From Streptomyces sp. SAI-127 (GTDB taxonomy: Bacteria; Actinomycetota; Actinomycetes; Streptomycetales; Streptomycetaceae): a DNA stretch of 64,000 bases. The first letter of the stretch is position 1. Each line of letters opens with the position of its first letter. The notes below the pieces were generated by a model. That model was not told the DNA's origin. It ran no database searches and was given only the letters and a program-made list of their open reading frames with translations. The stretch lies in contig NZ_JARXYJ010000001.1 in assembly GCF_029894425.1 (NCBI RefSeq), positions 1,302,001 through 1,366,000 on the forward strand. Direction: 5' to 3'. Below, one piece after another: positions 42,455 to 51,001 of this stretch. The translations under genes and the position numbers were made by a program.

Positions 42455-45283
42455 ATGACCTCCCCAGACATCACCTCCCCCCAAGACGGTGACCTCGTCC
42501 TCAACGCGCTCGGGCAGATGGGCACGCGGGTCGACTGTGCCGGTTTCAGCCGTATCGATCTCGAAGGGCCGCAGGTGTTGTGGCTGGTCGTGTCGGGCGC
42601 GGTGGACCTGTTCGCGGTCGACGCCGGACAGCAGGGCCACTGGCACCACCTGGGCCGTCTGGAGCCGGGCGCGCTGCTGCTCGGGCCGGTGGCGGGGCCG
42701 CAGCACACCCTGGTGGCGCGGCCCCTCAGGGACTGCGTGGTGCACCGCATCGGCCTGCGCGAGCTGTACGAGCCCGCCAACACCCAGACGTGGTCGTACG
42801 ACGAGTACGGCAACCCCCAGTACGTGCCGCCGACGACGAGCCCGCTGGAGTACGCCCTCGCGCTCGGGGTGGGCCGGAGCCTGTCCATCCTCTTCCAGGC
42901 GCCGATGGCCGACGAGCGGGCCGCCGCCCCGACCGACGACGACGTGTTCTGGATGCAGGTGCCGCCGGGCAGCGTGCAGTACGGCTCGCTCTACGGCGCC
43001 GAGGCGGCCGCCGACCTGCTGATGGACCCGGCGGTCTGGCAGTCCATGGTCGACCAGCAGTACCGGCTGCTGAGCACGCTGGACCGCTGGATCGAGCAGC
43101 TGGAGCGCACCCACGAGACCCGGACGGCCGCCGGTATCAAGGCGGGTGAGGCCGTGCGCGCCCAGGCCGACCGGACCTTGCTGGCGTCCATCGGCAAGTC
43201 GAAGCAGCGCGCGACGACGGCCGACGCGGACGCGAGTTACGCGGCCTGCAAGCTGGCCGCCGACGCGGCCGGGATCCCGCTCGCCGAGAACGCGCACAGC
43301 GGCACCGAGAGCGACCGTCTCGATCCGGTCGAACGGATCGCCCTCGCCTCCCGCGTCCGGATCAGGTCGGTGCGCCTGGACGGCAGCTGGTGGCGTGACA
43401 ACGTAGGCCCGCTGGTGGGCCATCGGGCGCTGTCGGGTGCGCCGGTCGCGCTGCTGTGGCGGCGCGGCGGCTATGTGGCCGTGCATCCGGCGACGGGACG
43501 CGAGACGCCGATCGAGAAGGACAACGCGGAGGAGTTCGAGCCGCGCGCGGTGATGTTCTACCGCCCGCTGCCCGACCGGAAGCTCAGCCCGCTCGGGCTG
43601 CTGCGGTTCAGCATGCGCGGCACGGGCGGCGATGTCACGAACCTGCTGCTCAGCGGTCTGGTGACGGTGGCGATCGGCGCGTTGGTCCCCATCGCGACCG
43701 GCAAGGTGCTCGGCGAGTTCGTGCCGAAGGCCCAGACCGATCTGATCGTGCAGGTGTGTCTGGCCGTGATGGTCAGCGGGGTGGTGACGGCGGCCTTCAT
43801 GCTGCTGCAGAACCTCACCATGCTCCGTCTGGAGGGCCGTATCGAGGCGACCCTCCAACCGGCCGTCTGGGACCGGCTGCTGAGGCTGCCGACGAAGTTC
43901 TTCGCCGAGCGCTCGACCGGCGAACTGGCCAGCCAGGCCATGGGCATCAGCTCGATCCGCCGGATGATGGCGGGCATCGGCCCCACCGTCGCCCAGTCGG
44001 TGACCGTCGGCGCGATGAACCTGGGCCTGCTGTTCTGGTACAGCGTCCCGATGGCGATGGCGGCGATCGGCATGCTGGTCGTCATCGCCGCCGGCTTCCT
44101 CGGCCTCGGGCTCTGGCAGGTGCGCTGGCAGCGGCGGCTGGTCGTCCTCAGCAACAAGCTGAACAACCAGGCCTTCCAGACCCTGCGCGGTCTGCCCAAG
44201 CTGAGGGTCGCGGCCGCGGAGAACTACGCGTACGCGGCCTGGGCCTCGGAGTTCGCCCGCAGCCGCGAGCTCCAGCAGAAGGTCGGCCGGATCAAGAACC
44301 TCACGTCGGTGATGGGCTCGGTCTATCTGCCGCTGTGCACCCTGCTGATGTTCATGCTGCTAGCGGGCCCGGCGCGCGGGTCGATGTCGGCGGCCGAGTT
44401 CCTCACCTTCAACACCTCGGTGACGATGCTGCTGACCGCGGTGACCCAGCTGACCGGCGCCTTCGTCTCGGCGGTGGCCGCGCTGCCGTTGTTCGAGGAG
44501 ATCAGGCCGGTGCTGGAGGCGCAGCCGGAGGTGCGCACCGCGAGCACCCGGCCGGGGCCGCTGACCGGCGCGATGGAGGCCCGCAGGCTCTCCTTCCGCT
44601 ACTCCGAGGACGGTCCGCTGATCCTGGACGACGTGTCCTTCGAGATCCGGCCGGGTGAGTTCGTGGCGATCGTCGGCCCGAGCGGCTGCGGCAAGTCGAC
44701 CCTGCTCCGGCTGCTGATCGGCTTCGACCGGCCGGTCTCCGGGAGTGTCCTCTACGACGGCCAGGACCTGGCCGCCCTCGACCAGTCGGCGGTGCGCCGG
44801 CAGTGCGGTGTCGTCCTCCAGCACGCCCAGCCGTTCACCGGTTCCATCCTGGACGTCATCTGCGGCACCGAGCCCTACACGCCCGAGGAGGCGATGGCGG
44901 CGGCCGCGATGGCGGGGCTGGCGGAGGACATCCAGCGGATGCCGATGGGGCTGCACACCATCGTCTCGGGCAGCGGGGCGATCTCCGGAGGCCAGCGCCA
45001 ACGGCTCATGATCGCCCAGGCGTTGATCCGGCGGCCGCGGATCCTCTTCTTCGACGAGGCGACCAGCGCCCTGGACAACGACACCCAGCGCACGGTCATC
45101 GAGTCCACCAAGGCCCTCAACGCCACTCGGATCGTCATCGCGCACCGGCTGTCGACGGTGCTGGACGCCGACCGGGTGATCGTGATGGAGAACGGCAAGG
45201 TCGCCCAGCAGGGGCCGCCCGCGCAGCTCCTCGCGGACACGGGCGGCCGGCTGCACGAGCTGGTGCGGCGGCAGATGGCGTGA
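42455..45283 (+). CDS. Second NHLM-type ABC exporter with N-terminal cNMP-like domain
   Basis: 942 aa from ATG 42455 (AAGGAG upstream, 1 nt after the previous stop). Residues about 10-110 resemble a cyclic-nucleotide-binding-like cupin (GPQVLWLVVSGAVDLFAVDA). A long helical region follows to about 400, then six membrane helices and an ATPase domain: Walker A IVGPSGCGKSTLLRLLIG, signature ISGGQRQRLMIAQALI, Walker B ILFFDEATSALD. There is no peptidase. It matches the companion ATPase/permease of NHLM systems and probably heterodimerises with the preceding protein. Confidence 0.92.
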   Translation: MTSPDITSPQDGDLVLNALGQMGTRVDCAGFSRIDLEGPQVLWLVVSGAVDLFAVDAGQQGHWHHLGRLEPGALLLGPVAGPQHTLVARPLRDCVVHRIGLRELYEPANTQTWSYDEYGNPQYVPPTTSPLEYALALGVGRSLSILFQAPMADERAAAPTDDDVFWMQVPPGSVQYGSLYGAEAAADLLMDPAVWQSMVDQQYRLLSTLDRWIEQLERTHETRTAAGIKAGEAVRAQADRTLLASIGKSKQRATTADADASYAACKLAADAAGIPLAENAHSGTESDRLDPVERIALASRVRIRSVRLDGSWWRDNVGPLVGHRALSGAPVALLWRRGGYVAVHPATGRETPIEKDNAEEFEPRAVMFYRPLPDRKLSPLGLLRFSMRGTGGDVTNLLLSGLVTVAIGALVPIATGKVLGEFVPKAQTDLIVQVCLAVMVSGVVTAAFMLLQNLTMLRLEGRIEATLQPAVWDRLLRLPTKFFAERSTGELASQAMGISSIRRMMAGIGPTVAQSVTVGAMNLGLLFWYSVPMAMAAIGMLVVIAAGFLGLGLWQVRWQRRLVVLSNKLNNQAFQTLRGLPKLRVAAAENYAYAAWASEFARSRELQQKVGRIKNLTSVMGSVYLPLCTLLMFMLLAGPARGSMSAAEFLTFNTSVTMLLTAVTQLTGAFVSAVAALPLFEEIRPVLEAQPEVRTASTRPGPLTGAMEARRLSFRYSEDGPLILDDVSFEIRPGEFVAIVGPSGCGKSTLLRLLIGFDRPVSGSVLYDGQDLAALDQSAVRRQCGVVLQHAQPFTGSILDVICGTEPYTPEEAMAAAAMAGLAEDIQRMPMGLHTIVSGSGAISGGQRQRLMIAQALIRRPRILFFDEATSALDNDTQRTVIESTKALNATRIVIAHRLSTVLDADRVIVMENGKVAQQGPPAQLLADTGGRLHELVRRQMA

Positions 45284-45294
45284 GGGGTCGGTCC

Positions 45295-45320
45295 GTCCCC
45301 GGTCAGTCCATGCCGGGGAC
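45295..45320. terminator. Terminator after the export operon
   Basis: 8-bp stem (45295-45302 with 45313-45320), 10-nt loop; it spans the stop codon of the convergent AHSA1 gene. Confidence 0.45.
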
Positions 45321-45812
45321 CGGTGCGCCGGAGGGGACGCCGGCGTCGACGTACGCCTGGTAGAGCTCCTTCCACTGCGGCTCTTCGACGCGCCGGCCGT
45401 GGGCCCGCGCGTCGAGGGCGGCGAGGCACACGTCCCAGCCGGCGCCGTTGCGGGCGGCGGTGTCGGCGGCGCTCAGCACGTTGGTGAGCGTGAGGCGCGT
45501 CCGCTTCCCGTCGAGCGGCTCCAGGTCGAAGTGCAGCTCGTCGCCGCCCCACTCGAAGGAGAGGTGCCGTGGCTCGTCGAGAGCGATGACCCGGCCCGTG
45601 GAGTCCTCCATGTGCGGGTCGCCGCTGAACTTGATCGTGCCGCCGGGCCGCAGCTCGATCTCGGCGCGGGACGGGAACCAGTGGGCGAGCTCGTCGGCAT
45701 CGGTCACGAACTGCCACACGCGCGCGACGGGGTGGTCGTAGGTACGGCTGAAGCGGACGGCCGGGCGGCCGTCATCCAGGGTCAGATAGGTGCCGGTGAG
45801 GTCTGCGGCCAT
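45303..45812 (-). CDS. SRPBCC/AHSA1-domain protein
   Basis: 169 aa from ATG 45812. The START-like fold is recognisable: FSRTYDHPVARVWQFVTDAD, AHWFPSRAEIELRPGGTIKF, LSFEWGGDELHFDLEPL. Proteins of this type are nearly always paired with an ArsR regulator, as here (6 nt downstream of one), and bind hydrophobic ligands. Function otherwise unknown. Confidence 0.88.
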   Translation of the reverse strand: MAADLTGTYLTLDDGRPAVRFSRTYDHPVARVWQFVTDADELAHWFPSRAEIELRPGGTIKFSGDPHMEDSTGRVIALDEPRHLSFEWGGDELHFDLEPLDGKRTRLTLTNVLSAADTAARNGAGWDVCLAALDARAHGRRVEEPQWKELYQAYVDAGVPSGAPVPGMD

Positions 45813-45818
45813 GGGGGA

Positions 45819-46163
45819 TCAGTCCTTCGGGGCGGGTTCCTCGGGGAGGTCCGACGCCGTTTCGTCCAGGCGGTCGCCGAGCGCGTCGAGGCTGGTGTTC
45901 CAGAGTTTGCGGTACGGCGCCAGCCAGGCGTCCAGCTCGGCGATGGGGTCCGGGTCCAGGGCGTAGACGCGGCGCTGCGCGTCCTGCCGTACCCGGACCA
46001 GACCCGCTTCCCTGAGCACCTTCAGATGCTTGGACGTGCTCGGCTGGCTCAGTCCGCACGCCTCCACGATCTCCCCGACGGGCCGCGGCCGCTCCAGGAG
46101 CAGCGCGACGATGGCCCGGCGGTGGGGGTCGGCGAGGGCGGTCCAGAGCAGGGCGTCGGACAT
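45819..46163 (-). CDS. ArsR-family regulator
   Basis: 114 aa from ATG 46163. Winged helix: LADPHRRAIVALLLERPRPV, GLSQPSTSKHLKVLREAGLV. No Cys-rich metal site, so it belongs to the non-metal branch associated with AHSA1 proteins. Its own upstream region has a TATTCC/GGAATA inverted repeat that suggests autoregulation. Confidence 0.9.
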   Translation of the reverse strand: MSDALLWTALADPHRRAIVALLLERPRPVGEIVEACGLSQPSTSKHLKVLREAGLVRVRQDAQRRVYALDPDPIAELDAWLAPYRKLWNTSLDALGDRLDETASDLPEEPAPKD

Positions 46164-46187
46164 GACTCCAATATGCCTCGACAGTTA

Positions 46188-46205
46188 TATTCCAGTCAAG
46201 GAATA
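46188..46205. promoter_or_regulatory. Candidate ArsR operator
   Basis: TATTCC, 6-nt spacer, GGAATA, 25 nt upstream of the ArsR start in an unusually AT-rich stretch. Confidence 0.45.
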
Positions 46206-46247
46206 AAAGGCGGTCGCAGTGAAGGCGCGCGCCAGCCCTCCTTCCCC

Positions 46248-46308
46248 AGCGAAACGTTGCCGTTTCGCTCGAAGTGGTTTAACCTCCAGGTGTACGAAAC
46301 GGTTTCGT
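46248..46308 (+). promoter_or_regulatory. Two CGAAAC palindromes before the exporter gene
   Basis: Site 1: AGCGAAAC (46248-46255), 6-nt spacer, GTTTCGCT (46262-46269). Site 2: ACGAAAC, one central G, GTTTCGT (46294-46308). Both are perfect inverted repeats with the same half-site, like TetR operators before MFS pumps. Site 2 ends 44 nt before the start codon. Confidence 0.6.
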
Positions 46309-46351
46309 TTATGAGCCGGAAGAGTCCGGCCGACTTTCCCTGGAGTTGTCC

Positions 46352-47854
46352 ATGTCCCAGAAGACTCTGACCGAGGGCGGGCAGGAGGGCGCCGTCGAGG
46401 CGCCGGCCGCCGCTTCGGCCAAGCGATGGTGGATTCTCGCCGTCGTCGCGCTCGCCCAGCTGATGGTGGTCCTGGACGCCACCATCGTGAACATCGCCCT
46501 GCCCTCGGCCCAGGCCGACCTCGGTTTCTCCGACGGCAACCGGCAGTGGATCGTCACGGCCTACGCGCTGGCCTTCGCCTCCCTGCTCCTGCTCGGCGGG
46601 CGGATAGCCGACCTCTTCGGCCGCAAGACGGCCTTCCTCGTCGGTGTCGCCGGCTTCGCGGCCGTCTCCGCGCTCGGCGGTGCCGCCACCAACTTCGAGA
46701 TGCTGGTCACCGCCCGCGCCCTGCAGGGAGCCTTCGGCGCGCTCCTCGCGCCGGCCGCGCTGTCCCTGCTCAACACGACCTTCACCGACGCCCGCGAGCG
46801 GGCCCGGGCGTTCAGCGTGTACGGCGCCATCGCCGGTGCCGGAGGTGCGGTGGGTCTGCTGCTCGGCGGCGTCCTCACCGACGCGCTCGACTGGCGCTGG
46901 ACGCTGTACGTCAACGTCGTCATCGCCGTCGTCGCCTTCGCGGGCGGCTGGCTGCTGCTGCACAACCACCGTGACGCCGCGAACTCCAAGCTGGACGTGC
47001 CCGGCACGCTGCTGGTCGCCGCCGGTCTCTTCTCCCTGGTGTACGGCTTCTCCAACGCCGAGACGCACGACTGGAGTTCTCCCGAGACCTGGGGCTTCCT
47101 GGTCGCGGGCGGCGCGCTGCTGGCCGCCTTCACCTGGTGGCAGACCCGTGCCGCGCACCCGCTGCTGCCCCTGCGCATCCTGCTGGACCGCAACCGGGCG
47201 GCCTCGTTCCTGGCCGTGCTGATCTCCGGCGGCGGCATGTTCGGTGTCTTCCTCTTCCTCACCTACTACCTCCAGCTGAACCTGGGCTTCAGCCCGACCA
47301 GGACGGGCGTGGCGTTCCTGCCGATGGTCGCCGCCCTGATGGTGGCGGCCCAGGTCAGCACCACGAAGCTGGTCCCCCGGATCGGACCGAAGCTGGTCAT
47401 CCCGCTGGGCTTCGCGGTCGCCGCGGTCGGCATGGCCTGGCTGACCGGGATCGGCGTCGGCTCCAGCTACCTGTCCGCCGTACTGCCGCAGCTGATCGTG
47501 ACCGGCTTCGGTCTGGGTCTGGTCATGCCGCCGGCCATGCAGCTGGCCACCGGCGGGGTCGCGGCCGAGGACGCCGGAGTGGCCTCGGCCACCGTCAACG
47601 CCATGCAGCAGGTGGGCGGTTCGATCGGCACCGCGCTGCTGAACACGCTGGCCGCGAGCGCCGCCACCGACTACCTGGTCGGCAAGGACCCGACGAACAA
47701 GCTGGTCCAGGCCGGGGCGACGATCGAGAGCTACACCACCGCCTTCTGGTGGTCGGCCGGCCTCTTCGCCGTCGGCGCGCTGATCACCTTCCTGCTCTTC
47801 CGGCGCGGAGTGCCGGAGCAGGACCCGGACGCCGCACCCGTCGTCCACATGTAG
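46352..47854 (+). CDS. DHA2-family MFS drug exporter (14 TM)
   Basis: 500 aa from ATG 46352 (GGAG 7 nt upstream). Motif A GGRIADLFGRKTAFLVG, motif D1 VVLDATIVNIALPSAQ, and about 14 hydrophobic helices. Proton-driven efflux of drugs or metabolites; the substrate cannot be read. Control is probably by a TetR protein binding the twin palindromes upstream, but no TetR gene is adjacent. The divergent neighbour is ArsR. Confidence 0.92.
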   Translation: MSQKTLTEGGQEGAVEAPAAASAKRWWILAVVALAQLMVVLDATIVNIALPSAQADLGFSDGNRQWIVTAYALAFASLLLLGGRIADLFGRKTAFLVGVAGFAAVSALGGAATNFEMLVTARALQGAFGALLAPAALSLLNTTFTDARERARAFSVYGAIAGAGGAVGLLLGGVLTDALDWRWTLYVNVVIAVVAFAGGWLLLHNHRDAANSKLDVPGTLLVAAGLFSLVYGFSNAETHDWSSPETWGFLVAGGALLAAFTWWQTRAAHPLLPLRILLDRNRAASFLAVLISGGGMFGVFLFLTYYLQLNLGFSPTRTGVAFLPMVAALMVAAQVSTTKLVPRIGPKLVIPLGFAVAAVGMAWLTGIGVGSSYLSAVLPQLIVTGFGLGLVMPPAMQLATGGVAAEDAGVASATVNAMQQVGGSIGTALLNTLAASAATDYLVGKDPTNKLVQAGATIESYTTAFWWSAGLFAVGALITFLLFRRGVPEQDPDAAPVVHM

Positions 47855-47880
47855 CAACCGCAGCAGGAGCCGCTTGGTCC

Positions 47881-47916
47881 GAGGGGCCGCCGTCAGCAGG
47901 GAGACGGCGGCCCCTC
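47881..47916 (+). terminator. Terminator after the MFS exporter
   Basis: Perfect 14-bp stem (47881-47894 with 47903-47916), 8-nt loop. Confidence 0.8.
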
Positions 47917-48034
47917 TCGCGGTGTGCGCGCGTACGGGCGGCATCGACACGGTGTGCCGGGCCGGTGGCCGAGAGCGACGCCCCGACCGGACGTCTGGCG
48001 TTGGAGGCGGTCGTCCGTGGGTACCCCCAGGGCC

Positions 48035-49045
48035 ATGCGGATAAGCGTGGTGGATGTGGGATCGAACACCGTCCGGCTCGTGGTGGCGGACGCCGAGGGC
48101 GGGGTGCCACTGCCGGTGCACACGGCGAAGTGGCGACTGAGACTCTCCGATCATGTACGGCCGGGGGGCCCGGTGCCCGAGGAGGCCGTGGAGCGGCTGG
48201 TGGAGGCGGTGGAAGGGGCGAGCCGTACCGCCGCCAAGTGGGGTGCGGCCGGTCCCCTCGCCTTCGCGACCGCCGTCGTACGGTCCGCGCCGAACCGCCA
48301 GGAGGTGCTGCGCACCGTCCGTACGCGGACCGGCATCGGGCTGTACACCCTGCCGGGCGAGGTGGAGGCGGAGCTCACCTTCCTCGGGGCGCGGCGCTGG
48401 ATGGGCTGGCGCTCGGGGCCGCTCGCACTGTTCGACATCGGCGGCGGGTCGCTCGAAGTCGCCTTCGGACGCGGCCGGTTGCCGGACTACGTGGCCTCGC
48501 TGCCGCTGGGCGCGGGCCGGCTGACCCATGAGTTCTTCGAGGGACAGGACCCGCCGCCCCTGGAGGCGGTGCGGGCACTGCGCCGCAAGGTGCGCCACCA
48601 ACTGCGGGACGTGGCGTCGCGGATCCGCTGGGAGGGACCGCGCACCGCGGTGGCCACCTCGCGCACCTTCGAGCAGCTGGGGCGGCTGTGCGGAACCCCG
48701 CCCGGCCGGCGCGGGCCGTTCGTGGAGCGGCGGATGCACCGCGCCGATCTGCGGGAGGCCATCGAGGCTCTGGCCGCCCTCCCGGCCGCGCGGCGGTCCG
48801 AACTGCCCGGCATCTCCGCGCCGCGCGCCGCGCAGAGCCTGGCCGGTGCGGTGGTCGGGCACACGGCGATGAAACTCACCGGCGTCAGGACCGTCACCAT
48901 CTGCCCCTGGGCGATCCGCGAGGGGGTACTGCTGCGGCACATCGAGGACGGCGCCTCCTGGTGGGCCGAGATCGCCCGCCGCAACGAGGAGCACACCTCT
49001 CCCCCGGAGCCGGTCCCCCTGCGCATCGCGACCGCCACGACCTGA
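48035..49045 (+). CDS. Ppx/GppA-family phosphatase
   Basis: 336 aa from ATG 48035. ASKHA fold: phosphate-1 loop VVDVGSNTVRLVV at the N-terminus, FDIGGGSLEVAFGRGRLPDY in the second lobe. Family members hydrolyse polyphosphate or pppGpp; at this length (no C-terminal HD domain) it matches the short actinobacterial Ppx2-like proteins. Upstream of a small charged protein and a diiron enzyme. Confidence 0.9.
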   Translation: MRISVVDVGSNTVRLVVADAEGGVPLPVHTAKWRLRLSDHVRPGGPVPEEAVERLVEAVEGASRTAAKWGAAGPLAFATAVVRSAPNRQEVLRTVRTRTGIGLYTLPGEVEAELTFLGARRWMGWRSGPLALFDIGGGSLEVAFGRGRLPDYVASLPLGAGRLTHEFFEGQDPPPLEAVRALRRKVRHQLRDVASRIRWEGPRTAVATSRTFEQLGRLCGTPPGRRGPFVERRMHRADLREAIEALAALPAARRSELPGISAPRAAQSLAGAVVGHTAMKLTGVRTVTICPWAIREGVLLRHIEDGASWWAEIARRNEEHTSPPEPVPLRIATATT

Positions 49046-49075
49046 ACGAAGAGAAGGAAGGAAGAGGAGACAGCC

Positions 49076-49246
49076 GTGCCGGAGAAGAAGCAGAAGCCGG
49101 ACACCGCCCTGGACGAGGTCCTGCACGAGTTCGAGGACGCCGAGAAGCGCGTCCAGGACCCCGACGGAAAGCGCGGGCACAGGGGTGAGGCAGCAGACGC
49201 CACCACCCCCAGCACCCGGGCCCAGGAGGAGTCCGAGGGCGAGTGA
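49076..49246 (+). CDS. Small highly charged 56-aa protein
   Basis: GTG 49076, with AAGGAAGAGGAG upstream, opens 56 codons (MPEKKQKPDTALDEVLHEFE at the start). Rich in Glu, Asp, Lys and Arg, with a predicted N-terminal amphipathic helix and a disordered end; no domain. Codon use and the strong ribosome site support a real gene. Possibly coupled with the Ppx gene 30 nt upstream. Confidence 0.7.
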   Translation: MPEKKQKPDTALDEVLHEFEDAEKRVQDPDGKRGHRGEAADATTPSTRAQEESEGE

Positions 49247-49291
49247 CCCGGGCAGGCGGGTGACCTCCCGCTTCACGGGTACCCGGGGCGA

Positions 49292-50305
49292 ATGGATCAC
49301 GATCGCCAAGAACCTCCGCTGCCGCCGGCCCGGGGCCCGGTCTCCGCCGCCGTGCAGGAGTATCTCCTCGGCGCCGGACCGCTGCCGCGTCACGAGACCG
49401 TCGCGGGCGCGGACGTGTACGGCGACGACCTCCAGCTCGCCCTCTACATCTGCTACGAACTGCACTACCGCGGCTTCTCGGGCGTCTCCTCGCACCACGA
49501 GTGGGACCCCGGGCTGCTGCGCACCAGGGCGGTCCTGGAGCACCGCTTCCTTTCCGCCCTGCGCACGGACACCCCGGTCCACGACAGCGTCGAGGACGCG
49601 CTCGCCGGGCTTCTCGTGGAGCCGGTCGACGGCACCGGAGTCAGCCATTTCCTGAGCAAGGAAGGCGAACTGTGGCACGTACGCGAGTACGCGGCCCAGC
49701 GCTCGCTCTACCACCTCAAGGAGGCCGACCCGCACGCGTGGGTGCTGCCGCGGCTGTGGGGCCGGGCCAAGGCGGGCATGGCGGCGGTGGAGTTCGACGA
49801 GTTCGGCGGTGGCCGCCCCGACCGCGTCCACGCCCGCCTGTTCGCCGAGCTGATGACGGACCTGGGCCTTGACACCACCTACGGGTATTACCTGGAGGCG
49901 GCCTGTGCGGAGATGCTCGCGACGGTGAACCTCATGTCCCTGCTGGGCCTGCACCGCAGCCTGCGCGGAGCTCTCGTGGGCCACTTCGCAGCGGTCGAGA
50001 TCACCTCCTCGCCCGGCTCCCGGCGCCTCGCCGAGGCGATGCGCCGCACCGGCGCGGGACCGGCCGCCGAGCACTTCTACGACGAGCACGTCGAGGCCGA
50101 CGCCGTCCACGAACAGGTCGTACGCCACGAGGTCATCGGTGGTCTGCTGGCCGAGGAACCGCACCTCGCCCCCGACGTCGCCTTCGGTATCGACGTCACC
50201 GGACATGTCGAGGACCGTCTCGGCGAGCGCCTGCTGCGCGACTGGACGGCCGGACGCTCGTCACTGCGCACACCCACGCTTTCCGAAATTCACCATATTT
50301 CCTGA
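49292..50305 (+). CDS. Haem-oxygenase-like diiron enzyme (iron-containing redox enzyme family)
   Basis: 337 aa. All-helical. The C-terminal half has the family signature around EHFYDEHVEADAVHEQ (about res. 265-280), supplying His, Asp/Glu and His ligands, and earlier GHFAAVEITSS and YICYELHYRGF supply further acidic ligands. Members of this scaffold (for example SznF, BesC) carry out unusual O2-dependent N-oxygenations or C-C cleavages. A methyltransferase and a CDGSH protein follow immediately, suggesting one pathway with the CDGSH protein as a possible electron source. Substrate unknown. Confidence 0.85.
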   Translation: MDHDRQEPPLPPARGPVSAAVQEYLLGAGPLPRHETVAGADVYGDDLQLALYICYELHYRGFSGVSSHHEWDPGLLRTRAVLEHRFLSALRTDTPVHDSVEDALAGLLVEPVDGTGVSHFLSKEGELWHVREYAAQRSLYHLKEADPHAWVLPRLWGRAKAGMAAVEFDEFGGGRPDRVHARLFAELMTDLGLDTTYGYYLEAACAEMLATVNLMSLLGLHRSLRGALVGHFAAVEITSSPGSRRLAEAMRRTGAGPAAEHFYDEHVEADAVHEQVVRHEVIGGLLAEEPHLAPDVAFGIDVTGHVEDRLGERLLRDWTAGRSSLRTPTLSEIHHIS

Positions 50306-50326
50306 ATGTCGGGGTACTGGGGCAGC

Positions 50327-51001
50327 GTGAGATCACTGATTCCCCCTCTGACCCTTCCCGGTGTCTACGTCCCTCAGGAGGACACCGAGCTGCTGGCCGG
50401 GGCTCTGTCCGAAGAACCGCTGCCACCGGGGGCGCATGTACTGGACGTGGGCACCGGGACCGGTGCCCTCGCTCTCGAAGCGGCGCGCCGGGGCAGCCGG
50501 GTCACCGCGGTCGACGTGTCATGGCGGGCGGTGTGCACGGCCCGGGCGAACGCCTGGCTGACCGGCGCAGCGGTCCGGGTCCGGCGCGGGAACCTCTTCC
50601 ACCCTGTGCGGGACCAGTCGTTCGACCTCATCCTGACCAATCCGCCGTACGTGCCGGCGCCGACGGGCGTCCGGCCGCCGCGCGGAAGGGCGCGGGCCTG
50701 GGACGCGGGCCACGACGGGCGGTTCGTGCTGGACCGCGTCTGCCGTGAGGCACCCGCCCTGCTGCGCCCCGGAGGGGTGCTGCTGATCGTGCACTCCGAA
50801 CTGAGCGACTCCGGACGGACGGTGGGGCATCTGCGCGCGGCAGGCCTCAAGGCCGCCGTGACCCGCCGTCGCCGCATCGCGTTCGGACCGGTGCTGCGTA
50901 CCCGGGAGGAATGGCTCCGCGAGCACGGTCTGCTGCCCGCCGACGCCGCCCACGACGAAAAGGAAGAGCTGGTGGTCGTCCGTGCCGAACTCCCCCTCTG
51001 A
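50327..51001 (+). CDS. HemK/PrmC-like SAM methyltransferase
   Basis: 224 aa from GTG 50327; ATG 50306, directly after the previous stop, is also possible. SAM motif I VLDVGTGTGALALEA, motif IV FDLILTNPPYVPAP. The NPPY motif means an amide or planar-nitrogen target, as in glutamine N-methyltransferases, but the protein lacks the PrmC N-terminal domain, so it is probably not the release-factor enzyme. Its end overlaps the CDGSH gene by 20 nt. Confidence 0.85.
   Translation: MRSLIPPLTLPGVYVPQEDTELLAGALSEEPLPPGAHVLDVGTGTGALALEAARRGSRVTAVDVSWRAVCTARANAWLTGAAVRVRRGNLFHPVRDQSFDLILTNPPYVPAPTGVRPPRGRARAWDAGHDGRFVLDRVCREAPALLRPGGVLLIVHSELSDSGRTVGHLRAAGLKAAVTRRRRIAFGPVLRTREEWLREHGLLPADAAHDEKEELVVVRAELPL

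Noticed and set aside
42486..42530. LNALG shared between the second ABC exporter N-terminus and the exported peptide
   Set aside because: Five residues of common amino acids; the region fits the normal start of this exporter family, so chance is the better explanation.
46196..50206. Very long open frame on the minus strand across the exporter, phosphatase and diiron genes
   Set aside because: Antisense of well-supported genes; codon pattern mirrors theirs, composition is His/Arg/Gly/Gln-biased nonsense, and no domain is seen. High GC removes stops.
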